Assembly: GCF_004792665.1 (NCBI RefSeq)
Contig: NZ_SRZX01000001.1
Span: 1,488,001-1,552,000 of the forward strand
Direction: 5' to 3'
Source: Marinobacter orientalis
Lineage (GTDB): Bacteria; Pseudomonadota; Gammaproteobacteria; Pseudomonadales; Oleiphilaceae
DNA length: 64,000 nt
Part shown: piece by piece, positions 53,400 to 62,777 of the stretch
Position numbering within the stretch: position 1 is the stretch's first letter
Layout of the letters: each line of letters begins with the position of its first letter
Position numbers and translations under genes: made by a program
Notes under the pieces: model-generated
Databases searched by the model: none
What the model saw: only the letters and a program-made list of their open reading frames with translations
Told to the model about the DNA's origin: nothing

Positions 53400-54593
53400 A
53401 TGTTAAAGCACCGATACGCCTGCCAGCTTCCCGGGAAACAGCCCGGGATTTTGCTTGCCCTGATTGTTTCCCTCTCCTTCATTGCCGGATGCTCCGAACC
53501 CGTTGACGCACCACAGAGCCCGCCGGTCGCGGTATCAGTGATGACAGTGGAAAGCGCCGAAGTGCGGCCATCCCGGGAGTTCGTTGCCAGAACCGCACCC
53601 TCAGCGAGGGCCGATATTTCTGCCCGTATTGAGGGAGAAATCAGGGAAATCAGTTTCAGGGAGGGATCCCGGGTCGAACAGGGGCAACTGCTGGTGCGCC
53701 TGGAAGATACCAGTGCCAGCGCAGATCTCAGGCAGGCCGAAGCAGAGCTGGCAGCGTCCCGGGCGGAATTACAGTCAGCCACCAGAAATCTCCAGCGGGG
53801 AGAGGAAGTTGCAGGGAAGGGTTTTCTTTCCGCCGCTGACCTGGACAAGCTGAAAGATCGCTTCAGTGCTGCCGAGGGGCGATTGCAGGCGGCAGAAGCA
53901 GCGGTGCAAAAGGCGTCCAATAACCTGGCTTATACCGAAATACGGGCACCCTTCGGGGGCTGGGTCGGTAAACTGAATTTTGATGTGGGGGCGGTGGTGG
54001 GCCCTGCCAGTGGCGCTATCACCGAAATGCTGGTAACCGATCCCATTTACGTGGAATTCCAGCTTAATGAAGCCGAGTATGTGGCGTTTCGGCGGGCAGG
54101 AAGGGAGGCTGCCGAAGGTCTGGTCAGTAATCTTTCTCTGTATCTGACGTTACCGGATGGTGAACGGTATTCCCAGGGCGGTGTGATGGATTTCGCAAAC
54201 GTCAGCACTGACGCCACCACCGGGACTGTTGCCATGAGGGCCGTTTTCCCCAATTCCGCCGCCGTTCTGGTGCCCGGTCTGTATGTGAATCTGTATGTGG
54301 AAGGACAGGCCGGCGAGGCCCGGATTCTTGTGCCGCAAGTGGCTGTACAGGAAACCATCGAGGGCAAGTTTGTGCTGGTGGTGGACGATCAGCAGCAGGT
54401 AGCGCAGCGCTTTATCAGGACAGGGTCACGTCAGGGCGCCATGGTGGTGGCGGAAGCGGGTCTTGAAGCAGGGGAACGGGTCATCGTGGAGGGGATGCAG
54501 AAAGTCCGCACCGGGGTAACCGTCGATCCGCTGCAAAAACGTATCGACCCTGATACCGGCGTGCTCGCCGATGCAGAAGAGGTCAGCCAATGA
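53400..54593 (+). CDS. RND efflux periplasmic adaptor (membrane fusion protein)
   Basis: 397 residues with a lipoprotein signal (IVSLSFIAGC, Cys near 31). Adaptor architecture is seen: RADISARIEGEIREISFREGSRVEQGQLLVRLE (lipoyl half), a coiled-coil hairpin (ASADLRQAEAELAASRAELQSA), the second lipoyl half YTEIRAPFGGWVGKLNFDVGAVV, then the beta-barrel. It bridges the inner-membrane pump to an outer-membrane channel, which is not encoded here. ATGA overlap with the pump gene. Confidence 0.94.
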   Translation: MLKHRYACQLPGKQPGILLALIVSLSFIAGCSEPVDAPQSPPVAVSVMTVESAEVRPSREFVARTAPSARADISARIEGEIREISFREGSRVEQGQLLVRLEDTSASADLRQAEAELAASRAELQSATRNLQRGEEVAGKGFLSAADLDKLKDRFSAAEGRLQAAEAAVQKASNNLAYTEIRAPFGGWVGKLNFDVGAVVGPASGAITEMLVTDPIYVEFQLNEAEYVAFRRAGREAAEGLVSNLSLYLTLPDGERYSQGGVMDFANVSTDATTGTVAMRAVFPNSAAVLVPGLYVNLYVEGQAGEARILVPQVAVQETIEGKFVLVVDDQQQVAQRFIRTGSRQGAMVVAEAGLEAGERVIVEGMQKVRTGVTVDPLQKRIDPDTGVLADAEEVSQ

Positions 54594-57500
54594 TCAGCGG
54601 CGTCTTCATCCAGCGACCGAAGTTCGCCTTTGTCATTTCCATCCTGATAACCCTGGCAGGCCTGCTTGCCCTCCGGGGTTTGCCTGTGAATATGTATCCC
54701 GATATGGCACCGCCCCAGATTCAGGTAGCGGCGACTCTGCCGGGTGCCAGCCCGCAGGTGGTCGAGGAAGCGGTGATCCGTCCGGTTGAGCAACAGCTCA
54801 ACGGTGTCGAAGGGATGATCTATATTGAGTCGACAGCCTCCAGCGACGGCACCGCAAAGATAACCCTGACATTTGAAAGCGGCACGGATACCGATATTGC
54901 CCAGGTGAACGTACAGAACCGCGTGGCTCTGGCGGAACCCTTCCTGCCGGATGAGGTGCGCCGGCAGGGCGTGGTCGTCAGCAAGCAGGCCGGCAATATG
55001 CTGTTGGGTATTAACCTGACGTCTGACCGGCCAGACCTGGACGGTGTTTTTCTCAGTAATTACGCCTCGAACAATCTGGTAGAAGCATTGGGGCGTGTGC
55101 CGGGCGTCGGCTCTGCCGAAGTCATGGGGGCAAAAGATTACAGTATGCGGGTCTGGCTGGACCCGCAACGCATGTCGGCGCTTGATATAACAGTCTCCGA
55201 TGTGGCGTCGGCGCTGAGAGAGCAGAATCAGATTGTGGCTGCAGGCAAGCTCGGGCAGCCGCCGGTGCCTGCCGGACAGCAATTTGTTTACAGCATCCAG
55301 AGCCGTGAGCGGCTTTCAGACCCCGACGAATTTGCCCAGACCATTCTCAGGGCAAAATCCGATGGCGGATTCGTGCGGTTAAGGGATGTAGGGCGCATCG
55401 AACTGGGTTCGCGCTCCTATGCGTCTACGGCCAGACTGAACAACCGGGACACAGCATTTGTGGTGATCTATCAGTTGCCCGATGCCAATGCACTTGAGGT
55501 TGCGGAACGGGTAAAAGAGGTGGTTGACAATGCGGCTGCCGGTTTTCCGGACGGCGTTGAGCACAGCATCCTTTTCGACAGCACCGAGTTTATCAGCCGC
55601 TCCATCGACGAAGTGATTGTTACCCTGCTTCAGGCGGTCGGACTGGTCATACTCGTGGTGTTTCTGTTCCTGCAGAACTGGCGGGCCACACTGATCCCCA
55701 GCATCGCCATACCGGTCTCGCTCATTGGCACCTTTGCGGTGATGGCGGTGCTTGGTTATTCCATCAACACCATAACCCTGTTCGGGCTGGTGCTCGCCAT
55801 CGGTATCGTAGTGGATGATGCCATTGTGGTGATCGAAAACGTCGAGCGCCTTCTGCAGGAAGAAAAGCTGCCTATCCGCGAGGCGGTGACGAAAGCCATG
55901 GCGGAGGTTACCGGCCCGGTCATTGCCACCACTCTGGTGCTGCTGGCCGTCTTCGTTCCGGTGGGTTTTATGCCGGGCATTACCGGTGAGCTGTACAAGC
56001 AGTTTTCCGTCACCATCTCGGTGGCAGTGATTATCTCATCGATCAACGCTTTGACCCTGAGTCCGGCGCTTTGCGTTTCGCTGCTGGGCCGGGGCGGCAG
56101 CCAGCCGATTCGCTGGCTGGGCCCCGTCGAGAAGTTGATTACCAGTGGAACCAGAGGCTACGACGGACTGGTGACACGGCTGCTTCGCAAGAGCGCCCTG
56201 ATGGGTGTCGGGCTGGTGGTGGTCCTGCTTGCCAGCGCTGGCCTGTTCAAGGCGGTACCTACTGCGTTTGTGCCTCCGGAAGACCAGGGATTTCTTTTTG
56301 TGGATGTGCAGCTGCCTGATGCGGCGGCGCTTGAGCGCACGGATGTGGTACTTCAGAAAGTCACCGATATGGTTCTGGAAGATCCTGCGGTGACCGATTT
56401 CATCACCGTGTCGGGGTTTTCGCTGTTAGGTGGTGCCAATTCCAATAATGGGCTTGGCATCATTACGCTCAGGGACTGGGAGGAGCGGGAGGACGGGACT
56501 TCAGGGCTGCAGCAGATCATACCCCGGCTGTCGTCACGTCTCTGGTCGATCGCGGAGGCGCAGGTGATGGTATTAAACCCGCCGCCCATCCCCGGGCTTG
56601 GCACTTCATCGGGGTTCGATTTCCGCCTCCAGGATAATCAGGGGCGGGACGTCACCGAGCTATCCCAGGTCATGAACGGCCTGATTTTCGAGGCCAATGA
56701 GCACGAAGCACTGTCACGGGTTTACAGTACCTATCGTGCCAATATTCCCCAATACCTGTTGCAGGTGGACCGTAACAGAGCGAAAGCGATGGGTATCCAG
56801 CTTTCGGACATTTTCTCTACCCTGCAGACACAAATGGGCTCGCTTTACGTCAACGATTTCACCCGCTTCGGCAAGAATTACCGGGTATTGCTGCAGGCGG
56901 AAGGTCGTTACCGACAGGACCCCGAGGACCTGTCCTATTACCAGGTGCGAAATCAGCAGGGTGAAATGGTGCCACTGACAACACTGGCATCCCTTGAGCC
57001 GGTTCTTGGGCCATCAACCATCCAGCATTTCAATCTCAAACGCTCAGTCACCATATCCGGTGAAGCTGCTGCCGGATTTGCCAGTGGCGACGCGCTCCAG
57101 GCCATGGAAACCCTGTCAGCACAATTGCCCCAGGGCTATGAATTCAGCTGGGCCGGGCAAAGTCTTCAGGAAATACAGGCCGGGAGCCTGGCAGCGGTGA
57201 TCTTCCTGCTGGCCATCGTGTTCGTGTATCTGTTTCTGGTTGCCCAATACGAAAGCTGGAGCCTGCCGCTCGCCGTGATCGGGGCGGTCCCGCTGGCGAT
57301 GTTCGGTGCCATGGGTGGGCTCTGGCTGCTGGGCATGGCCAATAATATCTATGCGCAGGTGGGGCTGGTACTGTTGATCGGTTTATCAACCAAAACGGCC
57401 ATTCTCATCGTGGAATTCGCGATGCAGCTCCGCCAATCCGGCCTGCCGACAGGGGAGGCTGCCAGGAAAGCGGCCGTTCTTCGCTTCCGGGCTGTGCTGA

Positions 57501-57706
57501 TGACCGCGTTTTCCTTCGTGCTTGGCGTTCTGCCACTGGTGTTTGCCAGCGGCGCAGGGGCTGCCAGCAGGGTCAGTCTGGGCATCACCGTGCTTAGCGG
57601 AATGGTGGCAGCAACCATTCTCGGAACACTGATGGTGCCTGTTTTCTATCAATGGATTCAGGGCCTTCGCGACAGGTTCAAGCCTTCCATCAAGCCATCC
57701 TCGTAA
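54590..57706 (+). CDS. RND multidrug efflux pump, inner-membrane permease (AcrB/MexB family)
   Basis: 1038 residues, normal for hydrophobe/amphiphile RND pumps. Proton-relay acids in TM4 (LAIGIVVDDAIVVIENVER) and the TM10 lysine (GLSTKTAILIVEFA) are present. N-terminus FIQRPKFAFVISILITLAGLLALRGLPVNMYPDMAPP and the periplasmic porter domains are intact. It exports drugs or amphiphiles using the proton gradient with the adaptor upstream. No regulator is adjacent. Confidence 0.95.
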   Translation: MISGVFIQRPKFAFVISILITLAGLLALRGLPVNMYPDMAPPQIQVAATLPGASPQVVEEAVIRPVEQQLNGVEGMIYIESTASSDGTAKITLTFESGTDTDIAQVNVQNRVALAEPFLPDEVRRQGVVVSKQAGNMLLGINLTSDRPDLDGVFLSNYASNNLVEALGRVPGVGSAEVMGAKDYSMRVWLDPQRMSALDITVSDVASALREQNQIVAAGKLGQPPVPAGQQFVYSIQSRERLSDPDEFAQTILRAKSDGGFVRLRDVGRIELGSRSYASTARLNNRDTAFVVIYQLPDANALEVAERVKEVVDNAAAGFPDGVEHSILFDSTEFISRSIDEVIVTLLQAVGLVILVVFLFLQNWRATLIPSIAIPVSLIGTFAVMAVLGYSINTITLFGLVLAIGIVVDDAIVVIENVERLLQEEKLPIREAVTKAMAEVTGPVIATTLVLLAVFVPVGFMPGITGELYKQFSVTISVAVIISSINALTLSPALCVSLLGRGGSQPIRWLGPVEKLITSGTRGYDGLVTRLLRKSALMGVGLVVVLLASAGLFKAVPTAFVPPEDQGFLFVDVQLPDAAALERTDVVLQKVTDMVLEDPAVTDFITVSGFSLLGGANSNNGLGIITLRDWEEREDGTSGLQQIIPRLSSRLWSIAEAQVMVLNPPPIPGLGTSSGFDFRLQDNQGRDVTELSQVMNGLIFEANEHEALSRVYSTYRANIPQYLLQVDRNRAKAMGIQLSDIFSTLQTQMGSLYVNDFTRFGKNYRVLLQAEGRYRQDPEDLSYYQVRNQQGEMVPLTTLASLEPVLGPSTIQHFNLKRSVTISGEAAAGFASGDALQAMETLSAQLPQGYEFSWAGQSLQEIQAGSLAAVIFLLAIVFVYLFLVAQYESWSLPLAVIGAVPLAMFGAMGGLWLLGMANNIYAQVGLVLLIGLSTKTAILIVEFAMQLRQSGLPTGEAARKAAVLRFRAVLMTAFSFVLGVLPLVFASGAGAASRVSLGITVLSGMVAATILGTLMVPVFYQWIQGLRDRFKPSIKPSS

Positions 57707-57874
57707 GCCTCAGGAAGGGCAACTTCGGAATTTGCCTGGTGACACCTGAACTTTGCACTTTTTCGACTTATCTGTGCGAACAGCGTCTTTATACTTTCAG
57801 GACCTTCAACGTCCCTCATCGAATACGGTTGGTGATCCGTTGGGACAGGGTCGAAAACGCACAGGAGCGCACGA

Positions 57875-59161
57875 ATGAATACAAAAATCTTTCCAGCCGC
57901 AGTTTTATCTGTGGCAGGACTCGCCCAGACAGCCGCTGGCGAGATGCCACCGCCAGTTGAAGGCGCCGGTATAGAGACACAGAGCGGGCAGGCTGCGTAT
58001 CAGCTTCCCCGTGACCATGCCTGGCATGGTGGCTCTTTCTACCAGTCCAACGATTACAACGAGTGGCACTACATCACCGCCATTGGTGAGGATGTGGAGA
58101 CAGGTGATCGCGTATCGATTTTCTGGGTTCCCCTCGCTCAGGGCTGGATGAGCAGGGAAGAGAAAGAACGCCCCCTGCACAACGTGCTTTTCGCTTTCCA
58201 TAATCTGGATACGGGCGAGTTCCACACCTCCATGCCCTATCTGACCGGCCCACTTCAGACCGAGGGCTCAGAACCGGAGGCGGATGATTTCAGGTTCAAG
58301 TATTCGATCGATGATGGTAACAACGGTTTTACGACCGAGTATGACCATCCCAGTGAAACCTGGACGTTTTCCGGTTACAACACCAAGGATGATAAGTGGA
58401 ATCAACCATTCAGGCTCGACATGACAGCAACCCTGCAGGAACCGGGTTATGTGCCGCTGGCCTACTGGGGATTGGAAAGCATCGGTGTTGATCCGCAAAA
58501 CCGCCAGAATCCCGAAACCATGTATGGGCTGACCTATTATTACGCAGCCCCGAGCATGGCGGTGCAGGGTACTGTGGAAGTGGGAGGGCGAACCATCGAG
58601 TTCGATGCGGAAGGCTGGTTCGAACACCAGTGGGGCAATTTCCGGAACACCTTCCAGTACCGGTATTTCTGGGCCTGGTTCCGCTTTGATAACGATGATG
58701 TGATGACCTTTCGCCAGTATTACAAGGACGACAGTTTTCGTGACCCGCACTATCACGTGAATCGCTACCTGTTCATGGACGGCGAAACCCATGAACGATC
58801 CTACGCCTTCGGTGAATCGTTCAAGCTTATCCCCTCGAAAATGTGGATGTCGCCCAAGTCAGGCAAGCATTACCCGTGGTGGGGCCGCATCGAGACACCG
58901 CAGGGAACCTACTACTACGAACCGACCTATCCGGAACAGGAAGGCTATGGCCTGGCCGGTCCCTATATCGAGGGTGTTATTCAGTTGCGGGAAGGATCAC
59001 CCGACGGTCCGATCGTAGCGACGGGCTTCACCGAAATGATCATGCTTACTGATCCGTACGCTGACGGTACAGATCCTTCTTACGGTCCACCGGTGTCGCG
59101 TAGTCTCCCGGAGGATGCTGAGATGCCCTGGACGCCGTGGCAGCCGGCTGAGCAGGACTGA
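57875..59161 (+). CDS. Secreted AttH/lipocalin-type protein (carotenoid 1,2-hydratase-like)
   Basis: 428 residues with a signal peptide (cleavage after TAAG or TAAGE near residue 22). Two lipocalin-like beta halves: HGGSFYQSNDYNEWHYITAIG in the first and FEHQWGNF followed by YRYFWAWFRFDND in the second; the EHQWGN motif is typical of AttH/hydroxyneurosporene-synthase-like proteins. Likely periplasmic; substrate unknown. It is 33 bp before the MscS gene. CACAGGAGCGCACGA precedes the ATG. Confidence 0.84.
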   Translation: MNTKIFPAAVLSVAGLAQTAAGEMPPPVEGAGIETQSGQAAYQLPRDHAWHGGSFYQSNDYNEWHYITAIGEDVETGDRVSIFWVPLAQGWMSREEKERPLHNVLFAFHNLDTGEFHTSMPYLTGPLQTEGSEPEADDFRFKYSIDDGNNGFTTEYDHPSETWTFSGYNTKDDKWNQPFRLDMTATLQEPGYVPLAYWGLESIGVDPQNRQNPETMYGLTYYYAAPSMAVQGTVEVGGRTIEFDAEGWFEHQWGNFRNTFQYRYFWAWFRFDNDDVMTFRQYYKDDSFRDPHYHVNRYLFMDGETHERSYAFGESFKLIPSKMWMSPKSGKHYPWWGRIETPQGTYYYEPTYPEQEGYGLAGPYIEGVIQLREGSPDGPIVATGFTEMIMLTDPYADGTDPSYGPPVSRSLPEDAEMPWTPWQPAEQD

Positions 59162-59194
59162 GATAACCAACCGTGATCAGCACAGGTGAAACCG

Positions 59195-61681
59195 ATGTGG
59201 TACGCGTTGACTAGGGTCTTTCCCGGCTTCAGGGCCCTGGCTCTGGTACTGAGTACGCTGCCTTTCGCCACCATGGCTGCCGAACCCGGCGACTGGACCG
59301 GGGTGTGGGACACCCAATGGCGGGGTGGTGGCGCGGTCATGGAGTTGCAGCAGGATGGAAATCAGGTTGTCGGAACCTACCCCGGTTTCCGCGGCGAAGT
59401 TGAGGGCAGAATCGACGGCAGCGAGTTAGCCGGCAAATGGTCGGATGCCGCAGGCGAGGGTGTTTTTATCTTCGTGATGTCGCCGGACCAGCAAAGTTTC
59501 ATGGGGCGTTTCGGAACCGGAGAGTGGTGGACGGGTGTCCGCACGGACAAAAAAATACAGGAAACCCTGTTTGGGAAACTTGATGCCTCCAGTGCTGAAC
59601 TGACGCTGCTGTCGTTCCTGAAAGCCGGAAACCAGGCGGGTGAGGGGAGAAGCGACCGGCTTGGTGTGGTTTTCCAGTTGCTGGACTTCTCAGCGTTTGA
59701 CGATTCCCTGACACCCTATGACCGTATCGATCTCGCGCGCCTGCTCTTCCAGATCGTTGATCGCCTGACTTTTCGAGTCTGGGAGCTGCGACCAAATGGC
59801 GACCTCAGCGGGGCCGAGGAGTATACAGTCAACCTCACCCAGGCAGGCACCAACCTTCCTTACTCGCTTACGTTCCGGCCCGGGGAGCCGACAAACGGGA
59901 CAGGTTCAGAGCCCTGGCGAATCGTTGTTCCTCCGGAAGCGGAGATGCGGGAAGCGCTCGAGGCGCTGCTTGACAATTACGATGGTGCGGTCCCGCACCC
60001 GCGAAAGCATCACGAACTGGCGTCACCACGCGACACCATGCGCACCTTCCTTGAGCAGTGGAATAACGCTCGCAACGGCAAACGGGAGCTTTTCCTGAAA
60101 ACCATGGATCTGTCGCAAATCGCGGCGGCCGTGCGTGAGGACGAGGGTTTTTTGCTTGGCGAGTATCTTATTGAGGTTCTCTACCGTATTGGCCTGCCAT
60201 TGCGCCAGGAAATTCCCGACGACCCGAACCGACAGGCAGCCTATACACACTTTGTCCACCCTGCCGGGACGATCGAAATCCAGCCAGTAGGACAGGAAGA
60301 CGGCTCTTTCAGATGGCAGTTCAGCGCAGAAACCATGGCCAGCGCACGCCAGTTGTTCATGGCAATGGAGGATATGCCGCTGGCGCAGGTAGAGCAGCGC
60401 CGGGAATCGACACCGTTTTTCGAAATCCGCAACAATGCCCGTTCAATACATCGCGACCTGCTCCAGGAGGCCGGTGCGGGAGTGGAAGTTTGGCAATGGA
60501 TTGCGCTGGCACTGCTGCTGGTCATCAGTATTCCGTTGAGTTGGGTTTTTACATGGATCGTTGCGCAGATCTTCCAGCTTAAGAAAAGCGATGAAAATCA
60601 TTCACTATCGGCCAAAGTCCGTTTTCTATGGCCGTTACGACTGATCCTGATTGCAGGTCTGGGTTTGTTGGCGCTTCGGACATTGGGCCTGCCTCAAGCC
60701 GTGGACATACCACTGCGCGTTTTCATCGGGGTAACCCTGTCCATCGCCGGTGGCTGGCTCGCCTATCATCTGGTGGACAAGGTTAGCGAGATGCTGGATG
60801 CCCACTCTCACAGCAATCACCGCTACCGGGACGAGATCCTGCGTTCGCTGGCGACGTCGATTGCCAAGCTTGCAGTGGTCATCGGTGCCATCCTGTTTCT
60901 CGCCGAGATTCTCTCGATTCCCTACCAGGGCGTGATCGCCGGCCTTGGTATCGGCGGTCTTGCAGTCGCACTGGCGGCTCGCAGCACGCTGGAAAACCTG
61001 ATAGGTGGCATTACGCTTTATGCTGACAAGCCAGTCGAGGTCGGCGACTTTTGTTGTTTCGGAGACCACCTCGGGGTCATCGAGGGCATCGGACTGCGAT
61101 CTGTAAAAGTACGCTCTCTGGATCAGTCGGTCATCACGGTCCCCAACGCCGAGTTTGTGAACCTGAATATCGAGAATCTCACGCGACGTGACCGGATGTT
61201 ATTACAGACCACGATCGGTTTTCGCTATGAAACCAGCCCGGACCAGCTGCGCTGGCTTCTGGCGGAGATTCGAAAGCTGTTACTCCGGCATCCGATGGTG
61301 ACGCCGGAGCCCGCACGGGCGCGATTCGCCGGTTTCGGTAATCATTCGGTCGATATCGAGATATTCGCTTATGTGAAAACCAGTGACTTTAATAAATTCT
61401 TTGGTGTGCGGGAGGATATTTTTCTTCGCCTTATCGACATTGTCGAGGAGTCCGGCACCACATTTGCCTTCCCGTCTACCGTGAATTACCTGGCTCAGGA
61501 CTCCGGTGTGGACAGCGAGCGCACCATGCGCATTGAAGAGATTATGCGAGAGTTGCGCCACGGGCAAAAGTTGCCGTTCCCCGAGTTTGACCTGCAAACC
61601 CGGACCGAGTTGAGAGATTCCCTGGACTACCCGCCGGAAGGCTCCGTCGACTCAGGTGGCGGAGGCAATGCCAAATCCTGA
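59195..61681 (+). CDS. Large MscS-family channel with N-terminal periplasmic domain
   Basis: About 828 residues with a signal peptide (cleavage after TMAAE near 28). Residues about 30-120 form a small beta-rich domain beginning WTGVWDTQWRGGGAVMELQQ, repetitive in its Gly turns (GEVEGRIDGSELAGKWSDA). A helical periplasmic region follows, then membrane segments from about 430 and the MscS core: the pore helix GLGIGGLAVALAARSTLENL, VEVGDFCCFGDHLGVIEGIGLR and TVPNAEFVNLNIENLTRRDR. ATG 59195 has AGGTGA 8 nt upstream; GTG 59186 is less likely. Context suggests envelope stress. Confidence 0.88.
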   Translation: MWYALTRVFPGFRALALVLSTLPFATMAAEPGDWTGVWDTQWRGGGAVMELQQDGNQVVGTYPGFRGEVEGRIDGSELAGKWSDAAGEGVFIFVMSPDQQSFMGRFGTGEWWTGVRTDKKIQETLFGKLDASSAELTLLSFLKAGNQAGEGRSDRLGVVFQLLDFSAFDDSLTPYDRIDLARLLFQIVDRLTFRVWELRPNGDLSGAEEYTVNLTQAGTNLPYSLTFRPGEPTNGTGSEPWRIVVPPEAEMREALEALLDNYDGAVPHPRKHHELASPRDTMRTFLEQWNNARNGKRELFLKTMDLSQIAAAVREDEGFLLGEYLIEVLYRIGLPLRQEIPDDPNRQAAYTHFVHPAGTIEIQPVGQEDGSFRWQFSAETMASARQLFMAMEDMPLAQVEQRRESTPFFEIRNNARSIHRDLLQEAGAGVEVWQWIALALLLVISIPLSWVFTWIVAQIFQLKKSDENHSLSAKVRFLWPLRLILIAGLGLLALRTLGLPQAVDIPLRVFIGVTLSIAGGWLAYHLVDKVSEMLDAHSHSNHRYRDEILRSLATSIAKLAVVIGAILFLAEILSIPYQGVIAGLGIGGLAVALAARSTLENLIGGITLYADKPVEVGDFCCFGDHLGVIEGIGLRSVKVRSLDQSVITVPNAEFVNLNIENLTRRDRMLLQTTIGFRYETSPDQLRWLLAEIRKLLLRHPMVTPEPARARFAGFGNHSVDIEIFAYVKTSDFNKFFGVREDIFLRLIDIVEESGTTFAFPSTVNYLAQDSGVDSERTMRIEEIMRELRHGQKLPFPEFDLQTRTELRDSLDYPPEGSVDSGGGGNAKS

Positions 61682-61703
61682 AACCCCATGAGGCAGATTG
61701 GAC

Positions 61704-62777
61704 ATGAAAGTTTTGTTTAGCGTGTGTGCACTTCTGGTGCTGATGGGCTGCGCCTCCTCAGCCCATCAGCCTAAAACCGCCAAGGAAACTGGTGAAGGCC
61801 TGTCTCAGGAACGGATCACCGCGTTGCCGGCAACGTTTTCGGGGACGCTGCCCTGCGCAGATTGCCCGGGTATTGACCTGCACCTGAATCTGCTGGCCGA
61901 CGGTGTTTACCTGCTGCGTGAAACATATCAGGATCGCGACGGTGGTCCGTTTTTTGATATCGGGCGCTACCTGTACTCATCGGATGGCCGGGAGGTTACG
62001 CTGTATGGCGGCCGAGAAGCCCCCAGGCGCTTTGAAATAGCGGCCCCGGACAGGTTGCGGTTGCTCGACAGGGACGGCCAAAGGATCGAATCCAGGCTGA
62101 ACTACAGCCTTACGCGCGAACCGGAGTTTCAGGAGCTGGAGCCGCGCCTGCTGCTCGGTGGAAAATACCGTTATCTGGCCGATGCGGGCATATTCCGGGA
62201 ATGTCTGACCGGGCTGGAAATGCCGGTGGCCGCCGAAGCCGATAACCGCGCTCTGGAGGAGGCTTACCTCGCTGCCCGGGAAAAGCCCGGCGAGGAGGTA
62301 ATGGTCAGCCTCGAAGGTCAACTTGCCCAGCGTATGCCAATGGAGGGCCCCGGCCCTGTTCGTACCCTCGTCCCGGAGCGTTTTATCGGTGTCTGGCCGG
62401 AACAGTCCTGCCCCTCTCCGATCCAGCGTGCGACGTTGGAGAATACGTACTGGCGGCTGACTCTGCTGGGTTCAGAGGGAGTCCAGCGCGTGCCAAACCA
62501 GCGTGAACCGCACCTTGTATTCCGCGAAAACGGGCGTGTGACCGGTTCCGATGGCTGCAACGTCCTTACGGGGGCTTACCAGACGGACGGCCCGGCGATG
62601 GACCTTTCCCGGCTGGCAACAACCCGAAAGGCCTGCCTCGAGGGCATGGAACAAGCCGACCAGTTCCGGGATATGCTCGAAGAGGTGAGGGCATACCGAA
62701 TCATCGGTCAGCACCTGGAAATGCTGGATGACTCGGGCGACCTGAAGTTGCGCTACGAGGTGGTTGCGCTCTACTGA
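61704..62777 (+). CDS. NlpE-META fusion lipoprotein
   Basis: 357 residues. Lipobox LLVLMGC; an NlpE-like N-terminal domain (FSGTLPCADCPGIDLHLNLLADGVYLLRETY; the CxxC is the metal-linked pair of NlpE), a middle stretch of unknown type, and a C-terminal META domain (LENTYWRLTLLGSEG; LVFRENGRVTGSDGCNVLTGAY; RLATTRKACLEGMEQADQFRDML). NlpE senses envelope stress and surface contact; META domains occur in heat-shock HslJ. It follows the MscS gene by 22 bp and may share its operon. ATG 61704 has GAGGCAG upstream. Confidence 0.87.
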   Translation: MKVLFSVCALLVLMGCASSAHQPKTAKETGEGLSQERITALPATFSGTLPCADCPGIDLHLNLLADGVYLLRETYQDRDGGPFFDIGRYLYSSDGREVTLYGGREAPRRFEIAAPDRLRLLDRDGQRIESRLNYSLTREPEFQELEPRLLLGGKYRYLADAGIFRECLTGLEMPVAAEADNRALEEAYLAAREKPGEEVMVSLEGQLAQRMPMEGPGPVRTLVPERFIGVWPEQSCPSPIQRATLENTYWRLTLLGSEGVQRVPNQREPHLVFRENGRVTGSDGCNVLTGAYQTDGPAMDLSRLATTRKACLEGMEQADQFRDMLEEVRAYRIIGQHLEMLDDSGDLKLRYEVVALY

